A stretch of 5,813 nucleotides of DNA from an uncultured Bacilli bacterium (GCA_934096025.1 CAKOLP010000068.1:1-5813); one strand, 5' to 3'; positions 1 to 5,469 are shown, counted from the first letter of the stretch. The notes: generated from the sequence alone by a model not told the origin. Program-made: numbers and translations.

Positions 1-218
1 ATATGGGGCTATATGAGTGGACTTTGGCCAGAAGAACAGATTTAGATAATTATTCGTTTAATTTAGGTGTAGATGGAAGAGTTGGTAATGGTAACGGTAC
101 AAAATCAAATGATAAAGAGGATTTTACAATTGCAATTCGACCTGTCTTTTATCTTGAACCAGCAGTTACTTATGTTAGTGGTTCTGGTACGAAATCAAAT
201 CCATTCATAATTGATTAA
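1..218 (+). CDS. C-terminal fragment of a probable surface/exported protein (DUF6273-like end)
   Basis: The left end of this gene lies outside the window. The reading frame is already open at base 1 (bases 1-2 finish a codon) and stops at TAA 216-218. No ribosome-binding site precedes the first visible ATG at 3, so that ATG is probably internal. The visible tail of about 71 residues has a YEWTLARR stretch, a VDGRVGNG turn-rich stretch, then IRPVFYL and a closing GSGTKSNPFIID. The order W-T-L-x-R, dGrV, then (I/V)RPv(f/l)yL followed by a G-S/T-rich GTxSNPF end resembles, from memory, DUF6273-like C-terminal modules found on secreted or surface proteins of gut Bacillota. The short word GTKSN occurs twice (about residues 32-36 and 62-66). 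No transmembrane segment or sortase motif is seen in the tail. Function is unknown. I am fairly sure it is coding and less sure of the family. Confidence 0.7.
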   Translation, partial: MGLYEWTLARRTDLDNYSFNLGVDGRVGNGNGTKSNDKEDFTIAIRPVFYLEPAVTYVSGSGTKSNPFIID

Positions 219-240
219 TAATTAAAATTAATTTCATTTG

Positions 241-269
241 CCATAAAGAATAAAATTAAAACATATAAT
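241..269 (+). promoter_or_regulatory. Candidate sigma-E-like promoter before yqfC
   Basis: CATATAAT at 262-269 differs at one base from the Bacillus sigma-E -10 consensus CATACAnT. An ATA triplet (243-245, in CCATAAA 241-247) lies 16 bases upstream, the usual sigma-E distance. In B. subtilis yqfCD belongs to the mother-cell sigma-E regulon, which makes the match meaningful. The same bases could act as a sigma-A site (TATAAT 264-269, TTGCCA 238-243), but that spacer is 20 bases. A weak alternative is TAAAAT 251-256. A start near 276 would leave a leader of only about 10 bases beginning inside the Shine-Dalgarno, which counts against it. In such AT-rich DNA chance matches are common. Confidence 0.35.
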
Positions 270-273
270 TAAT

Positions 274-281
274 AAGGTGAT
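274..281 (+). promoter_or_regulatory. Shine-Dalgarno of yqfC (decides start at 286)
   Basis: AAGGTGAT lies four bases before ATG 286 and matches the anti-Shine-Dalgarno region AAGGAGGTGATC. The in-frame GTG at 277 lies inside this site, so it cannot be the start. The ATG at 286 is chosen. Confidence 0.8.
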
Positions 282-285
282 TCTT

Positions 286-531
286 ATGAATATAAAAGAT
301 ACCCTTATTAATTTTTTATATGATAGAGAATACTTTATATCTATATATGAAAATTATATCCATGTGTTTAATTATAAAAAATTAATAAGTTTAACAAATA
401 GATTAATAATACTCGAAATGAATAAGTTTAACCTTGAGATAAAAGGGAGTGATTTGTTTATTACTAAAATGAGTAAAGAAGAACTTCTTATCAAAGGCCA
501 TATTGAAAAAGTAGGTATGAATTATGAATAA
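286..531 (+). CDS. yqfC: Sporulation protein YqfC (YabP/YqfC family)
   Basis: An 81-residue protein, slightly shorter than B. subtilis YqfC (about 93 residues). The family signature is visible: an early YIHVFNYKKLISLTNRLIIL strand region (about residues 24-43), then LEIKGSDLFITKM (about 50-62) and the closing EELLIKGHIEKVGM (about 65-78). This matches the YabP/YqfC pattern of i.v.s.r.l.i.G..L.i..l..eel.ieG.i. There is no signal peptide or membrane segment. In Bacillus it is expressed in the mother cell under sigma-E with yqfD; its biochemical role is not known. The start is ATG 286, with a strong AAGGTGAT site four bases upstream. The stop codon overlaps the start of yqfD by 8 bases, implying translational coupling. 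The position immediately before yqfD supports the assignment. Confidence 0.85.
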   Translation: MNIKDTLINFLYDREYFISIYENYIHVFNYKKLISLTNRLIILEMNKFNLEIKGSDLFITKMSKEELLIKGHIEKVGMNYE

Positions 532-1672
532 AGATATTGTCTGTGTTAAAAGTAAGTGTGATAATTACTATAAGTTAATTAGGAAAATAGAAGTTTTAAA
601 TATTTTAGTATATGATATAAAGTATGATAATAAATATCTTTATTTTAAAGTAAAAAGAAAAGATTATGAGAAAATATGTAAGTATATTGTTAGTTATAAA
701 TTTGAGGTAACTAATAATTTGGGGATTAGAAAAATCCTAGAAGTCATAAATGTAAATAAGATATTTTTGATTTGTTTGGGGATAGGACTTGGTTGTTTTC
801 TTTGTCTTAAGAATATGATTTTTAAAATAAATATTATTCATGAAAATAGTGAGATAAGAGACCTTGTGAAAGAAGAATTAGATACTTATGGTATTAAGAT
901 ATTAAGGTTTAAAAAATCATATAAAAAACTAGATAGAATAAGGCAAGAAATACTTGATAAACACCCAGATAAATTGGATTGGATGGAATTTGATGTTAAT
1001 GGGATGGTTTTAAATGTTCGTATAGAAGAAAGAATTATTACCAATATTGAACATGAAAATAGAGTTTGTAATTTAGTGTCTACTTCCAATGGAATTATAA
1101 CTGATATTTATGTTACGAGTGGGGAAGCTAAAGTAATGATTAATGATTATGTTCGTAAAGGGGATATTTTAGTAAGTGGAATAGTTACTTATAATGAAGA
1201 AGAAAAAAGGTATACTTGTGCAAATGGGGTGGTTTATGCTACGATTTGGTATGAAGCAAGTGTTAGTATTCCTTTTAATTATAATGAATATATAAAAACG
1301 GGTAAACATAAGTATAATTTAGTGTATGAGCATAATGATAATAAGACTTCGATTTTACGAAGTAGATTTAAAAATCATGAGAGTAATTTAAAGCCTTTGT
1401 TAAAAGTATTTGATTTTGGTTTTTATCTAGATAAAGAAGAAGAAGTAGAAAGTATAAAAAAAACATATACGAAAGAAGAAGCCCTTAAAGTCGGGGTGGA
1501 TAAAGCAATTCTAAATATTCAAAAAAAATTAGATAAAAAAGATGAGATAATTGATAAAAAAGTTTTGAAAAAAAACATAAATGATAGTAAAATGGATATA
1601 GATGTATTTGTAGTCGTAAAGAAAGTAATAAGTACACAAGAAGAAATAACGGTAGAAAAAGGAATTGATTAG
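524..1672 (+). CDS. yqfD: Sporulation protein YqfD, membrane-anchored
   Basis: A 382-residue protein, close to the usual length of about 400. Layout: a cytoplasmic N-terminal part (1-78); one hydrophobic segment at about 79-100 (KIFLICLGIGLGCFLCL core); a POTRA/FtsQ-like stretch (about 101-170, with LVKEELDTYGI and NVRIEER); then a barrel-sandwich-like region (about 182-222) containing NLVSTSNGIITDIYV, SGEAKVMINDYVRKGDILVSG. The pattern g.I..i.v..G.a.V..nd.V.kGd.LvsGi is characteristic of YqfD. The C-terminal third is lysine-rich and less conserved. In Bacillus the protein is made in the mother cell under sigma-E; its molecular function is undefined. The start overlaps yqfC by 8 bases, with a weak TAGGT site upstream. 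The TAG stop lies two bases before the VanZ-like gene. Confidence in the family is high. Confidence 0.88.
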   Translation: MNKDIVCVKSKCDNYYKLIRKIEVLNILVYDIKYDNKYLYFKVKRKDYEKICKYIVSYKFEVTNNLGIRKILEVINVNKIFLICLGIGLGCFLCLKNMIFKINIIHENSEIRDLVKEELDTYGIKILRFKKSYKKLDRIRQEILDKHPDKLDWMEFDVNGMVLNVRIEERIITNIEHENRVCNLVSTSNGIITDIYVTSGEAKVMINDYVRKGDILVSGIVTYNEEEKRYTCANGVVYATIWYEASVSIPFNYNEYIKTGKHKYNLVYEHNDNKTSILRSRFKNHESNLKPLLKVFDFGFYLDKEEEVESIKKTYTKEEALKVGVDKAILNIQKKLDKKDEIIDKKVLKKNINDSKMDIDVFVVVKKVISTQEEITVEKGID

Positions 1673-1674
1673 AT

Positions 1675-2303
1675 ATGTTTTTGAAGACAATTAGAGATAT
1701 TTTAACGGCTAATTGGCCGATACTAGTAATATTTATAGTAACCCTTGTATGTTTAAGATTTTTTTATATAAAAGCTAATAGAGAAAAGACAAGTTTTTAT
1801 AAAGAATTTTTACAAATTTTATCAATAGTATATATATTTTTGTTATTTCAACTTTTATTGATTATCTTGACAAGAGATGTGCCTCTCAAGGTAGTGGTTA
1901 TAATTTAGTGCCATTTACGGAAATATTTAGGTATGAAGTAGGAAGTAAATTGTTTATATATAATGTTGGGGGAAATATTTTAGCTTTTGTTATATTTGGG
2001 TTAATTGTTTCAGCATATATAAAACCGAAGACTATTTTAGCGCCATTTTTAATATCTTTAATTACTTCTTCAACTGTGGAATTTGTGCAACTTAATATAG
2101 GGAGAAGTTTTGATGTAGATGATATAATATTAAATGTTTTAGGTTGTATAATTGGGTATTTACTTTATATTGGAGGTAGTGCAATTCATAATCATTTACC
2201 AAAAGCCTTGCAAAAAGAGGGAATACTTAATATAATATGTATTATTATTTTTATTGTTTTAGTTATATATGTATTGCAAGTAATGGGGGTAGTAAGGATT
2301 TAA
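1675..2303 (+). pseudogene. VanZ-family membrane protein gene, frameshifted
   Basis: Two consecutive reading frames encode one VanZ-like protein. The first (1675-1908, start ATG with AAGGA 1659-1663 upstream) gives about 77 residues with two membrane segments and ends abruptly with unrelated residues (PLKVVVII) at TAG 1906-1908. The -1 frame, read from about 1881, encodes GSGYNLVPFTEIFRYEVGS, which holds the conserved NL(I/V)PF motif expected next, then LFIYNVGGNILAF, VEFVQLNIGRSFDVDDIILNVLG and four more hydrophobic segments, stopping at TAA 2301-2303. Rejoined, the product would be about 209 residues with six likely membrane helices. Restoring one base (GATGTG-GCC) repairs the frame. VanZ proteins are linked to glycopeptide (teicoplanin) tolerance in some cases, but most have no known function. 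It could be a true pseudogene, a strain variant, or a sequencing/assembly error. It sits where phoH and pgpH lie in Bacillus. Confidence 0.8.
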
Positions 2304-2749
2304 TGAATGAATATGAGATTATTAATGAGTATAAAGAGTTTAACTATGATTATTTACCTAAGGTAATTGATAAGGCTTTGGAATTAGAAAATGTAAGTAA
2401 TGCAGTACTTAGTATTATTTTTATTGATGATGAAAAGATGCAGGCTTTAAATAAAGAGTATCGAGGGTTAGATAAGACTACGGATGTTTTATCCTTTGCA
2501 TATGAAGATAATGCAAAAATTGATTTAGGGTTTAGAATGCTTGGGGAGATATTTGTAAGTATTCCGAGAATGCAGTTGCAAGCAAAGGAATATGGACATA
2601 GTGAAACTAGAGAACTGTCTTTTTTGGTTGTACATGGTATTTTGCACTTACTTGGGTATGATCATACTTTGGGTAAAAAGGAAGAAGAAGATATGTTTAG
2701 GCGTCAGGAGTTGGTATTAAATGAGTTCGAAGAAACAAGAAAAAACTAA
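2303..2749 (+). CDS. ybeY: Endoribonuclease YbeY (rRNA maturation factor)
   Basis: A 148-residue protein, typical for the family. It carries the metal-binding signature HGILHLLGYDH (His 111, 115 and 121) that coordinates Zn in the UPF0054/YbeY single-strand endoribonucleases. Other conserved blocks are LNKEYRGLDKTTDVLSFAYE (about 49-68) and LGEIFVS (about 80-86). YbeY takes part in 16S rRNA 3'-end maturation and ribosome quality control in the cytoplasm, and it interacts with Era in several bacteria, consistent with era two genes downstream. The start is ATG 2303, overlapping the preceding TAA by one base (TAATG), with AAGGA at 2294-2298. The frame stays open further upstream, but those codons run through the VanZ coding sequence and do not resemble YbeY. 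The 3' end overlaps the chosen dgkA start by 29 bases. Confidence 0.93.
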   Translation: MNEYEIINEYKEFNYDYLPKVIDKALELENVSNAVLSIIFIDDEKMQALNKEYRGLDKTTDVLSFAYEDNAKIDLGFRMLGEIFVSIPRMQLQAKEYGHSETRELSFLVVHGILHLLGYDHTLGKKEEEDMFRRQELVLNEFEETRKN

Positions 2750-3119
2750 GAAAATGAGTTTTGAAAGATTTTTAAAAAGTATAAAATATTCTATTGAGGG
2801 ATTATCTCATGCTTATAAAAATGAACAAAGTTTATGGTTACATGCTATATGTACAGTTATTGCTGTTGTGTTAGGTTTTGTTTTAAAAATATCTTTTAAT
2901 CAATGGGCTATAGTACTTACGGCTTTAGTAGTAGTCTTAGCAGTAGAACTTTTAAATACGGCGATTGAAGCAGCTGTAGATTTAGTGACAGATAAAATAC
3001 ATCCCTTAGCTAAAGTGGCTAAAGATTGTGGAAGTGCTGCGGCTTTTGTAAGTAGTATTATGGCAACGATTATTTGTTTATTTATCTATATTCCAAGGAT
3101 TGCAATTTTATTAGGGTGA
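2721..3119 (+). CDS. dgkA: Undecaprenol / diacylglycerol kinase, DgkA family
   Basis: A 132-residue integral membrane kinase of the prokaryotic DagK family. In Gram-positives this type mainly phosphorylates undecaprenol, feeding lipid-carrier recycling for the cell wall. The hallmark is AVELLNTAIEAAVDLV (Glu76, Asn79, Glu83, Asp87), followed by KIHPLAKVAKDCGSAAAF (about 92-109). The N-terminal NEQSLWLH (about 34-41) is also typical. Three hydrophobic helices are visible (about 39-57, 61-80 and 106-130). The start is taken at ATG 2721 because AGGAG (2706-2710) lies ten bases upstream. That overlaps ybeY by 29 bases. ATG 2754 (Met12) would avoid the overlap but lacks a clear Shine-Dalgarno. The TGA stop lies inside the ribosome-binding site of era, so translation is probably coupled. 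Confidence 0.92.
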   Translation: MSSKKQEKTKKMSFERFLKSIKYSIEGLSHAYKNEQSLWLHAICTVIAVVLGFVLKISFNQWAIVLTALVVVLAVELLNTAIEAAVDLVTDKIHPLAKVAKDCGSAAAFVSSIMATIICLFIYIPRIAILLG

Positions 3120-3120
3120 T
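3113..3120 (+). promoter_or_regulatory. Shine-Dalgarno of era overlapping the dgkA stop
   Basis: AGGGTGAT contains the dgkA stop TGA (3117-3119) and lies two bases before the era ATG at 3123. Stop and ribosome-binding site are thus one element. This indicates coupled translation and supports ATG 3123 as the start. Confidence 0.75.
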
Positions 3121-3122
3121 TT

Positions 3123-4010
3123 ATGAGAAGTGGATTTGTAAGTATTATAGGTAGACCAAATGTTGGAAAGAGTACTTTGGTAAATACTATTGTAAATAAG
3201 AAAGTAGCTATAACTAGTGATGTATCGGGAACTACGAGAAATATTATTCAAGGTATATATAATGATGATGATTCTCAAATAGTTTTTGTAGATACTCCGG
3301 GGATTCATAAACCTATTAATAAATTAGGTAAGGTTTTAAATAAAGAGGCTATAGCTCTTACAAAAGATGTAGATATTATGCTTTTTGTAGTTGATGTTGC
3401 TAGTGGTATAGGTAAGGGAGATTTATATATATTAGATATGTTAAAGTCTAGTGATGTACCAGTAATTCTTGTTTTAAATAAGATAGATGAAATAAGTGAA
3501 GAAAAGTTATTTAAGACTATACTTGAATATAAAGATATATATCCTTTTGTAGAAGTAGTACCAGTATCAGCTTTAAAAAATGATAATGTTAAGCATTTAA
3601 TTGAAGTGATTAAAAATTATTTACATGATGATGTGAAGTATTTTCCTGATGAGTATTATACTAGTAGTAGTATTAAGTTTATGGCAAGTGAAATAGTAAG
3701 GGAAAAATTATTGCATGTTACTGAAGATGAAGTACCTCATAGTATTACTTGTTATACCGCACTTTATGAAGAAAAGAAAGATATTGTAAATATTGCCGTA
3801 GATATTATTGTAGATAGGGATAATTTAAAAGGTATGATAATTGGGAAAAATGGCAGTAGACTTAAAGTAGTGGGTACTTTAGCAAGAGATGAAATAGAAA
3901 AAGAACTTGTAGGAAAAAAAGTTTATTTAGAACTTTATGTTAAGACTATAAAGAATTGGAAAGAAAAAGAAAGATACTTATTGGAATTAGGTTTTATAGA
4001 TAATGAATAA
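3123..4010 (+). CDS. era: GTPase Era, 30S ribosome assembly factor
   Basis: A 295-residue protein, the normal Era length. GTPase motifs in order: G1 GRPNVGKST (10-18), G2 SGTTRN (35-40), G3 DTPG (57-60, followed by the Era-typical IHKP), G4 NKID (119-122) and G5 SALK (149-152). The C-terminal KH RNA-binding domain shows GMIIGKNGSRLK (237-248) and the closing LELYVKTIKNWKEKE (about 268-283). Era binds the 3' end of 16S rRNA and assists small-subunit maturation, acting at the membrane and in the cytoplasm. It is expected to be essential. The gene starts three bases after the dgkA stop, with AGGGTGAT as its site, and lies in the same frame as dgkA. The product has intact motifs and no anomalies. 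Confidence 0.97.
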   Translation: MRSGFVSIIGRPNVGKSTLVNTIVNKKVAITSDVSGTTRNIIQGIYNDDDSQIVFVDTPGIHKPINKLGKVLNKEAIALTKDVDIMLFVVDVASGIGKGDLYILDMLKSSDVPVILVLNKIDEISEEKLFKTILEYKDIYPFVEVVPVSALKNDNVKHLIEVIKNYLHDDVKYFPDEYYTSSSIKFMASEIVREKLLHVTEDEVPHSITCYTALYEEKKDIVNIAVDIIVDRDNLKGMIIGKNGSRLKVVGTLARDEIEKELVGKKVYLELYVKTIKNWKEKERYLLELGFIDNE

Positions 4011-4050
4011 AAAATAAAATATCGCCCCAATATATAAATAGGTGATAAAA

Positions 4051-4140
4051 ATGAATAAAAAAGAAGCATGGAAAAAGTTTCAAGAATCTGGGAAAGTAGA
4101 AGACTACCTAGAATATAAAAAAGCAGAAAAGAAGGATTAA
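4051..4140 (+). CDS. yqzL: YqzL-like small protein
   Basis: A 29-residue ORF with ATG 4051 preceded by AGGTGAT (4040-4046), four bases away, and TAA at 4138-4140. The core reads AWKKFQESGKVEDYLEYKK, matching the YqzL-like pattern W..F..tG.idaYL.Yk. In Bacillus yqzL (about 47 residues) sits exactly between era and recO, as here, which supports the call strongly. The product is small, charged, lysine-rich and soluble. Its function is unknown. It is shorter than the Bacillus protein and its stop lies one base before the GTG of recO, so it may also couple translation into recO. Confidence 0.85.
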   Translation: MNKKEAWKKFQESGKVEDYLEYKKAEKKD

Positions 4141-4141
4141 T

Positions 4142-4870
4142 GTGTTAATTGAAGTAGATGGATTTATCTTAAGTGAAACACCATATAGTGAAACAAGTAA
4201 GATTATTAATGTTTTTACAAAAGAATATGGTATTATCGGAGTAATATGTAAAAATGCAAAAAGTATTAAGAATAAAAATAGAGTTGCAACTATGAAACTT
4301 ACATATTCTCGTTTTAATATAAAGTATAAAAAAGATAAATTGTCTACATTGATTAGTGCTGATATTATTGATCCTTTAAAACTAATCAAGAGTGATATAA
4401 TCTTGATTAGTTTTTTAAATTATATAGCTGATTTAACTTATCAAGTTTTAAAACAATCAAATTACTATGAATATATATATAATGATTTAATAGCTTGTAT
4501 TTTAAAAATGGATAAAGGATTAGACCCAATAGTTTTAATGAATATTTTGGAGATTAAATATTTAAAGTATTTGGGAATTTTGTTTGATTTAGAAGCTTGT
4601 GTTTTATGCCATAATAAAAATCATTTAGTTACAATTGATGCTTATAAAGGTGGATTTGTGTGTAGTGATTGTTTAACTAATGAAATAGTTGTAAATATAA
4701 AAGTAGTTAAATTAATAAAGATGTATTATTATGTAGATATAAAAAATTTAAAAGATATTTCTATTGAAGAAAATTTTAAAAAAACTATTAACATATTTTT
4801 AGATATGTATTATGATAGATATACAGGATTATATTTAAACTGCAAGAATTTTTTGAAAAAGTTATTATAG
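4142..4870 (+). CDS. recO: DNA repair protein RecO
   Basis: A 242-residue protein, the usual RecO length. The N-terminal OB-fold is visible as EVDGFILSETPYSETSKIIN followed by VFTKEYGIIGVICKNAK (4-40). A helical middle follows, then a zinc site with CVLC (Cys153, Cys156) and CSDC (Cys174, Cys177), preceded by YLGILFDLEA. RecO loads RecA onto SSB-coated single-stranded DNA with RecR and anneals complementary strands. The start is GTG 4142, chosen because AAGGA (4132-4136) lies five bases upstream and the frame begins with the conserved region. ATG 4140 is out of frame and meets a stop at once. It lies one base after yqzL and eight bases before tdk. A perfect 14-bp inverted repeat lies inside the gene (see the separate entry). 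Confidence 0.93.
   Translation: MLIEVDGFILSETPYSETSKIINVFTKEYGIIGVICKNAKSIKNKNRVATMKLTYSRFNIKYKKDKLSTLISADIIDPLKLIKSDIILISFLNYIADLTYQVLKQSNYYEYIYNDLIACILKMDKGLDPIVLMNILEIKYLKYLGILFDLEACVLCHNKNHLVTIDAYKGGFVCSDCLTNEIVVNIKVVKLIKMYYYVDIKNLKDISIEENFKKTINIFLDMYYDRYTGLYLNCKNFLKKLL
4378..4416 (+). terminator. Terminator-like perfect hairpin inside recO
   Basis: AAAACTAATCAAGA (4378-4391) and TCTTGATTAGTTTT (4401-4414) are perfect reverse complements of 14 bases, with a 9-base loop. The right arm merges into a run of six T (4411-4416). The GC-containing core of ten pairs flanked by an A-run and a T-run is the shape of an intrinsic terminator. It also reads as one on the - strand. It falls in codons about 79-92 of recO, so it could attenuate transcription into the rest of recO and tdk. 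It could also be a chance product of AT-rich coding DNA. Active translation would melt it. Confidence 0.45.
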
Positions 4871-4878
4871 GTGGTAGT

Positions 4879-5469
4879 ATGGCAAATTTAACATTTTATT
4901 ATGGAACTATGGCAGTGGGGAAGACTACGAAATTATTACAAGATCATTTTAATTATTCGAAGTACTTAATTAATATTGTGTTAATGAAGCCTAAGATTGA
5001 TTTAAAGGGAAATAATACCGTAGTAAATAGAATGGGTGAGAACTTAGTAGTGGATGTGTTGGTTCCCAAAAGTGCTAATTTGTTAAGTGAAAAGTATAAA
5101 AAGAAGTATATGTATGCTGAATTTATTTTAGTGGATGAAGCTCAATTTCTAACGAAGAATCAAATTAATGATTTATGGTATATAGCTCATAAGTATAATA
5201 TTTCTGTTGTATGTTATGGCTTGAAAAATAATTTTAAAGGTGATTTGTTCGAGGGGGCAATGCAACTTTTTTCAAGAGCTGATGAAAAACATGAGTTAAC
5301 AGTTAATTGTATATGTGGTAAATCAGCTATGTTTAATGCTCGTAAAGTTAATGGCAATTACAGTATGAGTGGTAAAGAAGTTGTAATTGATGGTGAGAAA
5401 TCATCAATTGAATATATTCCTTTGTGTGCAGACCACTACTTAGAGTATGTTGTTGATGGTGAGAATTAA
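4879..5469 (+). CDS. tdk: Thymidine kinase (type II, E. coli-like subgroup)
   Basis: A 196-residue protein that phosphorylates thymidine with ATP for dTMP salvage. The P-loop is GTMAVGKT (9-16). The catalytic/Mg region is VDEAQFLT (85-92, general base Glu87). The substrate-binding lasso region is seen as CYGLKNNFKGDLFEGA (about 112-127). The structural zinc site is CIC (144-146) with CADH (Cys183, His186). The start FYYGTMAVGKTTKLLQ and the CYGLKNNFKG stretch look like the E. coli/Lactobacillales subgroup rather than the Bacillus GSMFSGKSEELIRR type. Start: ATG 4879 with AGGTGG overlapping the recO stop. It is the last gene before a terminator. In Bacillus, cdd (cytidine deaminase) and glyQS occur in this region, so pyrimidine salvage is represented here by a different enzyme. 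Confidence 0.95.
   Translation: MANLTFYYGTMAVGKTTKLLQDHFNYSKYLINIVLMKPKIDLKGNNTVVNRMGENLVVDVLVPKSANLLSEKYKKKYMYAEFILVDEAQFLTKNQINDLWYIAHKYNISVVCYGLKNNFKGDLFEGAMQLFSRADEKHELTVNCICGKSAMFNARKVNGNYSMSGKEVVIDGEKSSIEYIPLCADHYLEYVVDGEN

Noticed and set aside
214..234. Terminator after the first gene
   Set aside because: The only pairing is ATTAAT with ATTAAT around a 7-base loop, with no GC pairs and a very short T-run. It is too weak to call.
277..279. GTG as an upstream start for yqfC
   Set aside because: It lies inside the Shine-Dalgarno that serves ATG 286 and adds no conserved residues.
886..1089. Open frame on the - strand inside yqfD
   Set aside because: It lies wholly within a well-supported + strand gene, has no ribosome-binding site and no recognisable motif. 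It is a composition shadow.
1346..1363. Hairpin ACTTCG...CGAAGT inside yqfD
   Set aside because: It has only six base pairs with a 6-base loop and no T-run. Such stems occur often by chance.
1849..1908. Programmed -1 frameshift in the VanZ gene
   Set aside because: No X-XXY-YYZ slippery heptamer is present in the zero frame before the TAG, and no strong downstream hairpin was evident by eye.
2237..2302. Longer N-terminus for ybeY
   Set aside because: These codons overlap the 3' end of the VanZ gene, translate to a tyrosine/cysteine-rich stretch unlike YbeY, and ATG 2303 has its own AAGGA site.
1908..2303. Independent gene starting at GTG 1908
   Set aside because: Conserved VanZ residues (GSGYNLVP) are encoded just upstream in the same frame, so this is the 3' part of a frameshifted gene and not a natural start. 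AAGGT at 1888-1892 is too far from GTG.
3111..3308. Open frame on the - strand over the start of era
   Set aside because: The product is low-complexity and rich in S, Y and N, antisense to the conserved GTPase motifs, with no start signal.
4011..4050. Promoter or regulatory element between era and yqzL
   Set aside because: The 40-base gap is AT-rich with a short ATCGCCCC patch. I could not find a convincing -35/-10 pair or hairpin apart from the yqzL Shine-Dalgarno.
4108..4389. Open frame on the - strand over yqzL and the start of recO
   Set aside because: The hydrophobic translation is the antisense of lysine/isoleucine-rich codons, and both + strand genes are well supported.
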